A stretch of DNA of 64,000 nucleotides, from NCBI GenBank assembly GCA_020632875.1, contig JACKET010000001.1:806001-870000 (forward strand), written 5' to 3'. This document shows positions 26,926 through 35,508 of this stretch, piece by piece. A model generated the notes under the pieces. It ran no database searches, was not told where the DNA came from, and was given only the letters and a program-made list of their open reading frames with translations. The stretch is from Alphaproteobacteria bacterium. Its GTDB lineage: Bacteria; Myxococcota_A; UBA796; GCA-2862545. Positions within the stretch are counted from its first letter, which is position 1; each line of letters starts with the position of its first letter. Both the position numbers and the translations under genes were made by a program.

Positions 26926-27513
26926 GTGAGCCAGGGCGATCTGCGGGCCGAGATGCGGCTCGTCGAGACAGGGGAGGGCTGGGCGACGGCCATCGAGCCG
27001 GACGCGTCCGCCGTCCACCGCTTCAGCTACGGGCTCTCGGCGGTCTTCATCGCGGTGGTGGGCGCGAGCCTGTGGCTCGGGCCGATGGTCCTGCTGGCCA
27101 TGGGCCTGACGTTCCCGGCCATCCTGACGCTGGTCTACGTCCGGTGGACGCACGTCCGCCTGCGTGCGCACGGCATCGAGGTCGGGGCGCTGCACACGCG
27201 CGCCGTCCCCACGCCCGAGCAGGTGCGCGAAGGCCGCGATGCGGGCGGCCTTCTCGTGCCCGACCGGAAGCCGGCCCGCATGCTGCCGTTCTCGGAGATG
27301 ACGGACCTCGGGTTCACGGACTGCTCGGTGTGGTTCGCGATGGGCGCCGAGCGCACGGAGATCTCGCTGCCCTCGGTGTCCCGGGCCGACATCGAGCGCC
27401 TGCACGACGCGATCCGCGAGCCCTGGGCGCGCTACCGCGCCGGGCTACAGGGCACCGAGGCCGAGGCCGACGCCCGCCGGCGCCAGCTCGCGGCGCTGCA
27501 CGAAACGCGCTGA
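26926..27513 (+). CDS. Two-span membrane protein, function unknown
   Basis: 195 residues from a GTG after GGGGGAG. Two adjacent membrane segments (about 38-70) lie between a short cytoplasmic head and a soluble region with a PH-like rhythm (MLPFSEMTDLGFTDCSVWFAM). The C-terminus is a charged helix. No family is recognised. It lies 25 bp after topB. Confidence 0.6.
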   Translation: MSQGDLRAEMRLVETGEGWATAIEPDASAVHRFSYGLSAVFIAVVGASLWLGPMVLLAMGLTFPAILTLVYVRWTHVRLRAHGIEVGALHTRAVPTPEQVREGRDAGGLLVPDRKPARMLPFSEMTDLGFTDCSVWFAMGAERTEISLPSVSRADIERLHDAIREPWARYRAGLQGTEAEADARRRQLAALHETR

Positions 27514-27795
27514 CTACCGGAGCGAGGCCGCGCCGTACGCCTCGAGCACCGCGTTCATCTCGGCGATGCGGTCGCGTGCCTCGGGGTCGGTGACGAACGG
27601 CTCGATCCGACGCAGCGCGTCGTGCCAGCCGCCCAGCTCGAGGCCGAGGGCCCACGGTTGGCCGGGCACCGTCGCCCACGGGCCGCGGGGGCACGGGCGG
27701 ACGATGCCGGTGGCCGCTTCGACGCGGGTGCTGTGGCGTTCGATGGCCGCGGCCGTCGACGCGTCGATCCGCTCGACGGAGGCGGGGCCCCGAGG
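27514..27795 (-). pseudogene. Coding-like stretch without a start, in frame with and just after the Sel1 gene stop
   Basis: Reading the minus strand from just after the Sel1-gene TGA (27796-27798) to a TAG at 27514-27516, the same frame stays open for 94 codons. It has protein-like composition, for example ERIDASTAAAIERHSTRVEAA and ALGLELGGWHDALRRIEPF. No ATG or GTG occurs in its first 40 codons, and no ribosome site is seen. It may be the tail of a once longer gene, a separate gene with a weak internal GTG start, or a sequencing error at the TGA. Otherwise this gap holds nothing I recognise. Confidence 0.35.
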
Positions 27796-29811
27796 TCAGT
27801 TGCTGCCTTCGGTCTGCCAGGCCGGGCCGCGGCACGCGATCGGATCGTCGGCCTGGCACCCCGCCGCGCAGAGCGCTTTCGCGCGCTTCTTGTCTTTCTT
27901 GCCGCCGAGGCCGAACCACAGGAGCCGTGCGAGGCGGCGGTGGGCTTCGACGTTCTTCAGCGCGACGGCCTTCTCGAACGCGTCGCGGGCCTTCGCTTCG
28001 TCTTTGTCGGTGCCCGCACCTTCGACGTAGAGCTTGCCGAGCCGCAGGCACGCTTCGCCCACGCCCTTCTCGCAGCCCATGTCGTAGAGGCCGAGGGCGC
28101 GCTTCGCGTCGCGCGGGATGTTGGTGCCCTCGTCGAGGATGACGGCCGCCTTGTGACAGGCGTTCGGGAAGCCCGCGTCACACCCGAGCTGGTAGCTCGC
28201 GACGGCCTCGGCATCGTCTTCGGCCACGCCCACACCCTGATCCAGCAGGTCGCCGCGGCGGTCGCACGCCTCGCCCCAGCCCTGCGCGCAGGCCCATTTG
28301 TAGTAGGTGGCTGCGAGGGTGCGGTCGCGCTCGCCGCCCGCGCCGGTCTCGTACAGGTCGCCGAGCACGAAGCACGGCCGCGCCGGCGAGGTCTTGTCGA
28401 TGCAGGACTGCTTGAGCAGCGACCGGGCCCGCGCCGTGTCTTTCTTCAGCGACTCGCCCTCGAGCAGGGCGAGGCCCAGCACGCTGCACGCCGTGGCGTT
28501 GCCCCCGCGCGAGCAGGCGACCTCGAACGCGTAGCGATCCTGCTTCACGCTGCCGTCGGTGCGCTCGGTGACGATGAGGTCGACGAGGCCCGTGCACGAC
28601 GTGATGTCGTTCGACATGCACGCACGCCGGTAGAGCTTCGCGGCGGTGGCGTCGTCGGCGTCGGCCAGTGCCGCAGTCGCGGCGGCGGAGCACGACTGTG
28701 CGTGCCCCAGCTCGCAGCCGAGGTCGAGCAGGCTGCGTGCCGTGCCCTTGCTGGGCTCGGGACGCTCGCCGGACAGGTAGGAGGAGGCCATCGCCCAGCA
28801 TGCGTCGACGCCGCCCTTCTGGCAGAGCTCGGTCTGCTTCGCGGCCATCGCGTCGGCCTTGCCGCCGATGCGGGCCTGCTCGTAGCAGCCGTGCGGATCG
28901 CCCGCCGAGCAGGCCTTGTTCGCGTAGCCCTTCGCCTTCTCGGCGTCGGCCTTGACCTTCACGCCGTCGAACCAGATGCGCGCGAGGACGGTGCACGCGG
29001 CGCCTTCGCCTTCGTCGCAGGCGCCTTCCCAGCGGCGGATGCCGAGGCGCGGATCGGCCGTGACCCCGAGGTTGTTGAACAGGATCGCGCCGTACTCGTA
29101 GCAGGCGTACTGGTTCTTGTCGGAGTCGCAGAGATCCTTGTACCGGCGAGCAGCCGCCTTGTACTCCTCGGCGTCGTTGGCCTTCTGTGCGGCGGCCTCG
29201 TGCGACCAGCCCTCGGCGATGCACGCCGCCTGGTCACCGCCCTTGCACGCGCGGGTGAAGGCATCGGCACCCTTCTCGAGCGACGACATGCCGTCGTCGT
29301 GCCAGGACGACGCCTCGCAGGCGAGGGGCCAGCCCCCGTCGCACATGGCCTTGTAGCGCCCGGCGATCGCCGAGCGCGGCAGCGACAGCCCGCGGCGGTT
29401 GAAGTCGCCCGCGAGCATCTCGAGCGGCTGGAGCGTGTCGGCGATCTGGAACTCGAGCTTCATGGGCCCCGCGGTGGGGGTCATGGGCTTCGGCGGCTCT
29501 TTGCCGGTCGCGGCGCACGACAGGGTGGCCTTCGCGCTGCAGAGCCACTCGGAGCTCTCGAAGCCGCCCTGCTCGCACTCGCAGTCGGAGTACGTGGGCT
29601 CGCCGGCCGTGCCCATCTTGCGCTCGCACTCGCGCGTGGCGGCGCCGAGCGCGTCGTCTTTCGCGGCCTGGCACGCGGCGGGCTGCTCGGGGAAGTACTT
29701 TCCGGAGGACCCGTCGATGACCAGCTCGGTCGTCTGCTGGGCAGACGCGGTCGACGCGAGGCCGACGGCGAAGAGGAGGGCGAGGGTCGGTCGGGTGAAG
29801 CGGTGGATCAT
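27796..29811 (-). CDS. Secreted cysteine-rich Sel1-repeat protein
   Basis: 671 residues. The signal peptide is MIHRFTRPTLALLFAVGLASTASA. After an N-terminal Cys-rich domain, the body is a chain of about ten Sel1/TPR-like helical pairs, most with a Cys pair bridging the helices (for example ACDEGEGAACTVLARIWFDG, GCDAGFPNACHKAAVILDEG, GCEKGVGEACLRLGKLYVEG), as in Helicobacter Hcp proteins. Such proteins act as disulfide-stabilised scaffolds outside the cytoplasm. The ATG follows GGGAGA. The frame is open upstream, but the signal peptide fixes the start. Confidence 0.88.
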   Translation of the reverse strand: MIHRFTRPTLALLFAVGLASTASAQQTTELVIDGSSGKYFPEQPAACQAAKDDALGAATRECERKMGTAGEPTYSDCECEQGGFESSEWLCSAKATLSCAATGKEPPKPMTPTAGPMKLEFQIADTLQPLEMLAGDFNRRGLSLPRSAIAGRYKAMCDGGWPLACEASSWHDDGMSSLEKGADAFTRACKGGDQAACIAEGWSHEAAAQKANDAEEYKAAARRYKDLCDSDKNQYACYEYGAILFNNLGVTADPRLGIRRWEGACDEGEGAACTVLARIWFDGVKVKADAEKAKGYANKACSAGDPHGCYEQARIGGKADAMAAKQTELCQKGGVDACWAMASSYLSGERPEPSKGTARSLLDLGCELGHAQSCSAAATAALADADDATAAKLYRRACMSNDITSCTGLVDLIVTERTDGSVKQDRYAFEVACSRGGNATACSVLGLALLEGESLKKDTARARSLLKQSCIDKTSPARPCFVLGDLYETGAGGERDRTLAATYYKWACAQGWGEACDRRGDLLDQGVGVAEDDAEAVASYQLGCDAGFPNACHKAAVILDEGTNIPRDAKRALGLYDMGCEKGVGEACLRLGKLYVEGAGTDKDEAKARDAFEKAVALKNVEAHRRLARLLWFGLGGKKDKKRAKALCAAGCQADDPIACRGPAWQTEGSN

Positions 29812-29898
29812 GGTCTCCCTACGGCGGCGCCGCATTCTCCTACACCTGAGGTCGTTGCTCCAATCCCCCGTTAGTGGGGAGGGCCGGAGGCTGGTGGG

Positions 29899-30111
29899 AT
29901 GCGTCGTTTCGAGTACCTCGTCGTTTTCATGAAGCACGACCGCGTGTTGACCGCGAACGGGCACTGGCAGGGCGAGACCCCGCACGACGAAGAGAGCTGC
30001 CCGTCGTTGTTCGAGTACCTCTCGTCCGCGGGGGCCCAGGGTTGGGAGCTCGTGGCGGTGGATCCGGAGGAGACCGGTACGGCGCAGCTGTACTTCAAGC
30101 GTGAGCGATGA
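29899..30111 (+). CDS. DUF4177-like small protein
   Basis: 70 residues. The pattern FEYLVVFM, then LFEYLSSAGAQGWELVAVDPEETGTAQLYFKR, is that of small DUF4177-type proteins, in which a strand-helix-strand unit ends in GWELV and YFKR. The function is unknown. A GGAGG site precedes the ATG. The TGA overlaps the ATG of the dipeptidase-like gene (ATGA), so they are coupled. Confidence 0.7.
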   Translation: MRRFEYLVVFMKHDRVLTANGHWQGETPHDEESCPSLFEYLSSAGAQGWELVAVDPEETGTAQLYFKRER

Positions 30112-31178
30112 CGCTCGCCTACGTCGACCACGAGGAAGACCCCGCCGGGTGGGCGAAGTCCCTCGGCGTGTCGGTCGAGGCGGTCGAGCTCCTGCTGTCG
30201 GCGCACTTCATCGATCTGCACTGCGACATGGAGGTGCCGATCCGCGTCCTCGGGTACGACCCGGCGACGACCCACAGCAAGCCGCGTCGCGTGCGGCCGA
30301 TGATGGGCCACACCGACTACGGCCGCATCCGCGAAGCCGCGATGACGGGCGTGGTCTACGACATCGCGACGAATCCGTTCCGGCCGAAGCACAACCGGCT
30401 CGAGACGACGCTCTCGAACATCGACCGCGCCATCGCACGCATCGAGGCGCACCCCGAAGAGCAGCGGGTCGTCGCGACGGCGGGCGAGTACGACGCGGCG
30501 CGCGCCGAGGGCCTCACGGGGTACTGGCTGGCGCTGCAGGGCGGCAATGCGATCTCCGACGATCCGTCCGTGCTCGACGGGCCGACGGGGCGCCGGCTGC
30601 ACCGCATCACCCTCGTGCACCTCACGAGCTCCGATCTCGGCGGCACGAACAGCCCGGCAGGTGCCGATCACGGCGTGACGCCGCTCGGCCGTGACGTCGT
30701 CGCGGCCTGCAACCGCAACCGGGTTCTCGTCGACCTCGCGCATGCCGGCAAGAAGACGTTCTGGTCGGCCCTCGAGGCGCATGCACCCGATCTGCCGCCC
30801 ATCGTGAGCCACACCGGGGTCGAGGGCGTGCGCAAGCACTGGCGCAACATCGACGACGACCAGATCCGCGCGATCGTCGAGCGGGGCGGCGTGGTCGGCA
30901 TCATGTACCAGAGCCGCTTCCTGGCGCCGGTGCGGTACGCGTGCAGCCGCTCCGCGATCCTCGATCACATCGAGCACGTGCTGGCCGTGGCGGGCGAGGG
31001 GAGTGCCGCCATCGGCACCGACTACGACGGGATGATCACGCCTCCCCACGACCTGCTCGACGTCACGCACCACCCGCTCCTGGTGCAGGACATGCTCGAC
31101 CGCGGGTGGAGCGAGGCCCGTATCCGCGGCGTGCTGGGCGAGAGCTACCTGCGGGTCGTGCGCGCCATCCGCCCCTGA
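30108..31178 (+). CDS. Membrane dipeptidase (M19)-like protein with altered metal bridge
   Basis: 356 residues. Family motifs are present: FIDLHCD (His38, Asp40), VDLAHAG, IVSHTGVEG and AIGTDYDG with a late Asp. In active M19 enzymes a Glu bridges the two zinc ions in a strand ending in E-G-G or similar; here that strand reads YWLALQGGN with Gln144. A substitution of the bridging residue would weaken or change activity, or another residue may take over. No signal peptide is seen, so it is probably cytoplasmic. It may cleave dipeptides or related amides. Confidence 0.8.
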   Translation: MTLAYVDHEEDPAGWAKSLGVSVEAVELLLSAHFIDLHCDMEVPIRVLGYDPATTHSKPRRVRPMMGHTDYGRIREAAMTGVVYDIATNPFRPKHNRLETTLSNIDRAIARIEAHPEEQRVVATAGEYDAARAEGLTGYWLALQGGNAISDDPSVLDGPTGRRLHRITLVHLTSSDLGGTNSPAGADHGVTPLGRDVVAACNRNRVLVDLAHAGKKTFWSALEAHAPDLPPIVSHTGVEGVRKHWRNIDDDQIRAIVERGGVVGIMYQSRFLAPVRYACSRSAILDHIEHVLAVAGEGSAAIGTDYDGMITPPHDLLDVTHHPLLVQDMLDRGWSEARIRGVLGESYLRVVRAIRP

Positions 31179-31217
31179 CCGGTAGGATTCGGGTCGTCCC
31201 GGTCCGGAGGTCCCCGC

Positions 31218-32237
31218 ATGTTCGTGATCGCCTTCTCGCTCGCCCTCGCCGCGCCCGATTGCCGCGAGACCCCCACGGAGGCCTGTCTCACCGAGATCCT
31301 CGCCGCGGAGAAGGGGTTCGATGCCGCGGTGGTGCGTGCAGCCCTGACCGACGACGCCGCGCTCGATGCGGCCGCGTTCGAGGCGGCGGGCGCAGGGTCG
31401 ATGAAGGAGTTCCAGCTACGCGACGCCGCCCGGATCGCCGCCACCCTCGGGGACGTGGACCAGGCCCGACGCCACGTCCAGGCCATCGACCCGTCCCGTC
31501 CGGCACACTGGCAGGCGCGGCTGGCGGTGGCCGGTGTGTCGGGGGCCGACGCCGTCGTCTTCGAGCTGCGCAAGGTCCCGTCCACACAGCGGTTCGTCGC
31601 CGATCTGCGTGTGGAGGCCATCGGCGAGCTGTTGCGCCTGGGGCGGCCCGACCTCGCCCACCCGATCGCGCTGAAGGCTGCGTACCACCCTGCGAATGGC
31701 ACCAACGACGCCGATACGCTCCTGCTCCGCATCGCGTCGTGGTACCTCGGCGAGGGCCGTGTCGACGACGCGATGGCGCTCCGTGACGACTTCGACGATC
31801 AGGGTCGGTTCGACGCCGTCGTACGCCATGTCGAGCCCGGCTCGGCGAAGGCGGCGATCGAGGCCGCGGTGAAGGCGCCGGTGGCGGAGCGTCCCCAGGC
31901 GACGCTCGCGCTCGCCCATGAGCTCGCGCTCGCCCGGAACCACGCTGATCTCCAGGCGTTGTCGGACGCGTTGGAGCCTGTGATCGGCCGTGTGGACGGC
32001 CGGATCGTGAAGGAGCAGGTGCTGGCGTGGGCCGCGCACGGGCGGTTCGACGACGTGGAGCGCGGGGTCGCCGCGACGCCGGGATGCTGCGCGTTCGAGC
32101 GGTACGACCTCGTCGTACAGGCGGCCCGTGCCGGTCGCGTCGACGTGGCGCGGAAGCTCTATGCGGGAGGGCCGGCCAGCGGGAAGGGCGACGCGCTGGC
32201 GCTCGGGATGCTCGTGCTGGCGGCCCGCGAGCCGTAG
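31218..32237 (+). CDS. Secreted helical-repeat protein, function unknown
   Basis: 339 residues with a short signal peptide (MFVIAFSLALAAPDC) and a GGAGG site 7 bp before the ATG. The rest is a run of Ala-rich helical hairpins like TPR/HEAT solenoids (DAARIAATLGDVDQARRHV, ASWYLGEGRVDDAMALRDDF, AGRVDVARKLYAGG). It is likely a periplasmic scaffold; the family is not identified. A convergent, repeat-containing gap follows. Confidence 0.65.
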   Translation: MFVIAFSLALAAPDCRETPTEACLTEILAAEKGFDAAVVRAALTDDAALDAAAFEAAGAGSMKEFQLRDAARIAATLGDVDQARRHVQAIDPSRPAHWQARLAVAGVSGADAVVFELRKVPSTQRFVADLRVEAIGELLRLGRPDLAHPIALKAAYHPANGTNDADTLLLRIASWYLGEGRVDDAMALRDDFDDQGRFDAVVRHVEPGSAKAAIEAAVKAPVAERPQATLALAHELALARNHADLQALSDALEPVIGRVDGRIVKEQVLAWAAHGRFDDVERGVAATPGCCAFERYDLVVQAARAGRVDVARKLYAGGPASGKGDALALGMLVLAAREP

Positions 32238-32310
32238 GCCAGGAGCCTGCGCAGCGCGCCAGGCTCCTCCCGTTCCCGATGCGGGGCGTCGGGATCGGTT
32301 CGACATACCG

Positions 32311-32345
32311 GACCGTGGACCGTGGACCGTGGACCGTGAACCGGG
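32311..32345. repeat. Heptad array GACCGTG, four units
   Basis: Four 7-bp GACCGTG units (GTGGACC in another register) lie 74 bp after the stop of the helical-repeat gene. They are the same heptad as at 11640-11905. With the array at 32423-32471 they occupy part of the 300-bp convergent gap 32238-32537, in which I see no gene. Confidence 0.88.
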
Positions 32346-32422
32346 TGTCGCGCCAGCGGGGCCCGACCGGCCTCCCAACACACCCGGGGAGAGAGTCCCT
32401 TTGCCCCTGCGAATGGGCGCGT

Positions 32423-32471
32423 CGGTCTACGGTCTACGGTCTACGGTCTACGGTCTACGGTCTACGGTCCA
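32423..32471. repeat. Heptad array CGGTCTA, seven units
   Basis: Six CGGTCTA units followed by one CGGTCCA lie 67 bp beyond the stop of the minus-strand GPP34 gene. CGGTCTA also appears twice inside the 11994-12340 array, so the arrays share variant units and are probably related by descent or conversion. Confidence 0.9.
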
Positions 32472-32537
32472 CCCGACGCCACGTCGACTTGGATCGAGCG
32501 TCTGTTACCGCCGGAGGAGCGGGGCACGGGAGGAGCC

Positions 32538-33173
32538 CTAGCCCTCCCAGGTGCCCTCGGCCTTCTGCACCGCGACCCGCGCCGCCCGGCAGATCGCGTC
32601 GCGCTCGAGGACCCAGTCGCCCGCCGCACATGCCGCGGCGTGCTCGCCTTCGGGGAGCAGCGCGGACCACAGCCCGAGCACGTGGACCAGGCCGATCAGC
32701 AGCCCGATCCGGCGCGAGACACCGGGCCCCGCCGCGATCCCTTCGCGGAGGTGGGCGAGCATCCCGGCCTCGGGGGAGCCGTCGGCCGCCGCGTGCGTCT
32801 CGGTGTCGGCGAGGCCCTCGCGGTCGATCTCGCCGGCCCGGAGGATGTTCTTCGTGGCCAGTGCCGTGACCACGCGCTTGCGGACGGCGCCGAGGCGGGT
32901 GTCGAGCGCGTGCAGCGCTTCGTCCACGGTGCACGCCTCGGCCTCGAGGAGGGCGCGTGCCGCGAGGAGCATCAGCATGCTGTCGGTGTCGGGCGGGTCG
33001 TCGACGAGGCGCAGCGCCCCGTCGCTGCGGACGCGGATGGCGCCGCGGAGCAGCAGCTCGCCGAGGACCGCGGCCGACAGCGCCTCGTCGAGGCCGAGGA
33101 ACGCCGCGGAGTGGACCGTGCCGCGCGCGTCGTGCAGGGCGAACAGCAGGAGCGCTTCGGGTAGGGACAGCAT
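32538..33173 (-). CDS. GPP34 (GOLPH3-like) family protein, second copy
   Basis: 211 residues. LPEALLLFALHDARGTVHSAAF followed by AVLGELLLRGAIRV is the GPP34 start, and the later helices GAVRKRVVTALATKNIL and RIGLLIGLVHVLGL fit the fold. It is only distantly similar to the protein at 10879-11577. Bacterial GPP34 proteins have no settled function; the eukaryotic ones bind phosphoinositides on Golgi membranes. The start is 31 bp from a divergent gene, so the two share a promoter region. Confidence 0.75.
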   Translation of the reverse strand: MLSLPEALLLFALHDARGTVHSAAFLGLDEALSAAVLGELLLRGAIRVRSDGALRLVDDPPDTDSMLMLLAARALLEAEACTVDEALHALDTRLGAVRKRVVTALATKNILRAGEIDREGLADTETHAAADGSPEAGMLAHLREGIAAGPGVSRRIGLLIGLVHVLGLWSALLPEGEHAAACAAGDWVLERDAICRAARVAVQKAEGTWEG

Positions 33174-33204
33174 GGCGCCTCCGGCTCGATGCTACCCTGC
33201 GCGG

Positions 33205-34383
33205 GTGATCGTCCTGCAGCTGCTCACCGCTCTCGCGGGCACCGCGACGCTGCACGTGGCCGTGCACCGCGACGCCGGCACCGTGTACGACGTCGCGGCC
33301 GACGGCGCCGACGGCCAGTGCGTGGTGCTCGGCACGAGCTGGGTGGCGTGCCCGGCGTCGGGGCCGGTGACCTTCCGCTGGGGGCCGCGTGGGGACTGGG
33401 CCATGGAGGGCCAGACGGTGGTCGGACCCGGCGAGACGGGCGAGGCGTTCGTGCTCGCGCCGGATGGCTCGCTGGCCGAGCGCCGGGCGCAGCTCCAGGG
33501 GGAGGTGACCCCCGAGCTCGTGCGGGAGCTGTTCGTGCGCACCGGCGACCGTCCCATCCCGCCCGTCACACCGGGGTTGTTCGAGGATCTCGTCGCCCTC
33601 GCCGGACACCCGGACTGGAAGGTTCGCCGCGAGGTCGTGCGCGCGCTGGTGCCGTACGCCCGGCACACGGCCTCCGACCCGTTCCCGTCGGACGCGCCGA
33701 GCCTCATTCCCGACGGGCTCATCGAGACGCTCGGCCGGGACGACGACCGGCGGGTGCGGCGGCGCGTGCTGGCCCTCCTCGTCCGCGAGATGGGGCCGGA
33801 GGACCCGCGCGGCGAAGAGGCCGGAGAGCTGCTGCGGGCCGGGCTCGAAGACCCGAACCCGGGCGTGCGCCGGCTCTCCGTGGTGATGATGGCGAAATCC
33901 GCCCAGGAGGGCGGGGAGATCGAGCCCGTCGAGGCCTGGAACGCCGCGCTGGCGCGGGTCCCGACCCCCGGCGCGCCCGGCCGCGCCGCGTGCAACGCGC
34001 TCGCGAAGCTGCACGACTCGGTCGACATGGCGGACGTCGACGCCGACGGCACGCTCGCCCTGATCCTCCAGCACCACCCCGAGCGCGCGTGGCACTACTG
34101 GGCGGCCTGGAAGCGCGAGCTGCCCTTCGATGCGGCCCGTGCGGAACGGCTCCTCCGCGACACGGTCGGCCTCTCGCAGGGCCTGCTGCGGGAGTGGGCC
34201 GAGGAGGCACCGGAGCAGCTCGCCGCGACCGTGCGGCGCTGGGAGCCTGCCGAGCCGCACTCCGAGCGCTTCCGTGTGGTCGCGCAGTGGCTCGATCCGA
34301 AGGCCACCGATCCCGGGCTCCGCGCGGCCCTCGCGCTGGATGACAGAATGTCAGACCCCCCGGGGGCCCCGGTTCCCGAGTGA
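33205..34383 (+). CDS. HEAT-like repeat protein, probably secreted
   Basis: 392 residues from a GTG. A short hydrophobic start (MIVLQLLTALAGTATLHVAV) looks like a signal peptide. A small beta domain follows, then from about 115 a helical solenoid with HEAT-type turns (ALAGHPDWKVRREVVRALVPYA, GRDDDRRVRRRVLALLVREMG, GLEDPNPGVRRLSVVMMAKS). It ends 116 bp before the gsp operon. The role is unknown; a link with secretion is only suggested by position. Confidence 0.7.
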   Translation: MIVLQLLTALAGTATLHVAVHRDAGTVYDVAADGADGQCVVLGTSWVACPASGPVTFRWGPRGDWAMEGQTVVGPGETGEAFVLAPDGSLAERRAQLQGEVTPELVRELFVRTGDRPIPPVTPGLFEDLVALAGHPDWKVRREVVRALVPYARHTASDPFPSDAPSLIPDGLIETLGRDDDRRVRRRVLALLVREMGPEDPRGEEAGELLRAGLEDPNPGVRRLSVVMMAKSAQEGGEIEPVEAWNAALARVPTPGAPGRAACNALAKLHDSVDMADVDADGTLALILQHHPERAWHYWAAWKRELPFDAARAERLLRDTVGLSQGLLREWAEEAPEQLAATVRRWEPAEPHSERFRVVAQWLDPKATDPGLRAALALDDRMSDPPGAPVPE

Positions 34384-34455
34384 CACGTTGTCCGTCCCGC
34401 GATTCGGATCGTTCGAAGGGGACGTTCGTTCCGCGGTGATCCGCGGTCGCGATCC

Positions 34456-34471
34456 TGGCACGGTCCTTGCT
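34456..34471 (+). promoter_or_regulatory. Sigma-54 (RpoN) promoter of the gsp operon
   Basis: TGGCACGGTCCTTGCT matches the sigma-54 consensus TGGCACG-N4-TTGC(A/T) at every defined position, with the GG (-24) and GC (-12) at the required spacing. Transcription would start near 34482, leaving about 18 bases before the gspC ATG with its GAGGAGC ribosome site. Sigma-54 promoters need an AAA+ activator bound upstream; none is encoded in this window. Confidence 0.8.
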
Positions 34472-34499
34472 TCTCCTCCCCTGGAGTCGAGGAGCGCGC

Positions 34500-35432
34500 A
34501 TGTCGCGGACTTTCCCCATCGTCATCCTGATCGTGTCGACCCTCCTGGGAGGAGGGGCGGCCATCCTCGCGAATACGGCGATCCGGTACCTCGTCGCCCT
34601 CCCCGATGGCGCGGTCGTCGAGAAGCCCGATTCGGGAGCGGTCGCCGACGGCGGTGACAACAAGGCGAGCCCCACGCCGCGCCCCACGGTGGCGCGCGGC
34701 CCGAGCGAGCAGGACTACCTGAAGGCCCTGCTGTGCCGGAACCTGTTCGACACGACCAAGGTCGGCCAGTGCGACTTCGACAAGCCCGACAGCGAGGACA
34801 CCGAACCGGGCGTCCAGTTCACCGACCTGAAGGTGACGCTCCTCGGCACCCTCGTGGCCACGCCCGAGCAGTACAGCTCGGCCCTCATCCTGGTCGACGG
34901 CGAAGACCGCGCCCAGGGCTACTCCATCCACGACCGCATCGCCGACGCCGAGATCATCCGCATCGAGAGCAAGCGGGTCATCCTCCTCCGCAAGAACAAG
35001 GAGGAGGTGCTGTCGATGGACGAGGACGCCGAGGTGAAGTCCCCGGGCTCCACGGCCTCCTCCGACGAGAAGGGCGACGGGGGCGACGACGAGGTCACGC
35101 AGCTCGGCGAGAACAGCTACGCCATCGACTCCTCCACACTCGACAAGTACCTGTCCGACCTCGAGGGCATCTCGCGGATGGGCCGGGCGCTCCTGCACCG
35201 CGGCCCCGACGGCGAGTTCGACGGCTACCGCCTGTCGGCCATCCGGCGCAACACCATCGCCGACAAGCTCGGCATCCGGAACGGCGACATCATCCACACC
35301 GTCAACGGGCAGTCGCTCAACAGCATGCAGGCCGCGATGGAGGCCTACAACACCATGCAGAACGAGAAGGCCTTCGAGTTCGAGGTCACGCGGCGCGGCC
35401 AGAAGATCAAGATGTCGTACGAGGTCCGCTGA
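34500..35432 (+). CDS. gspC: Type II secretion protein GspC (inner-membrane, PDZ)
   Basis: 310 residues. One membrane segment (about 5-25) is followed by a Pro/Thr linker, an HR domain (about 80-150: NLFDTTKVGQC, LKVTLLGTLVATPEQYSSALI, YSIHDRIADAEIIRIESKRVILLR) and a C-terminal PDZ domain (about 230-310: KLGIRNGDIIHTVNGQSLNSM). GspC links the inner-membrane platform to the secretin GspD through the HR domain. It is first in the operon, directly behind the sigma-54 promoter. The ATG was chosen for its GAGGAGC site; an upstream ATG in frame would lie inside the promoter. Confidence 0.93.
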   Translation: MSRTFPIVILIVSTLLGGGAAILANTAIRYLVALPDGAVVEKPDSGAVADGGDNKASPTPRPTVARGPSEQDYLKALLCRNLFDTTKVGQCDFDKPDSEDTEPGVQFTDLKVTLLGTLVATPEQYSSALILVDGEDRAQGYSIHDRIADAEIIRIESKRVILLRKNKEEVLSMDEDAEVKSPGSTASSDEKGDGGDDEVTQLGENSYAIDSSTLDKYLSDLEGISRMGRALLHRGPDGEFDGYRLSAIRRNTIADKLGIRNGDIIHTVNGQSLNSMQAAMEAYNTMQNEKAFEFEVTRRGQKIKMSYEVR

Positions 35433-35508
35433 CGCGCGGCCCTCGCTCCAAAGAATCCTTTCTCACTGATTTGTCGGCACGTCCGACCCCTCCACGAGAG
35501 ACCACTCC

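Noticed and set aside
27622..29874. 750-codon plus-strand frame opposite the Sel1 gene
   Set aside because: It is a shadow: the minus strand has a signal peptide and Cys-paired repeats, while the plus frame has no domain or ribosome site.
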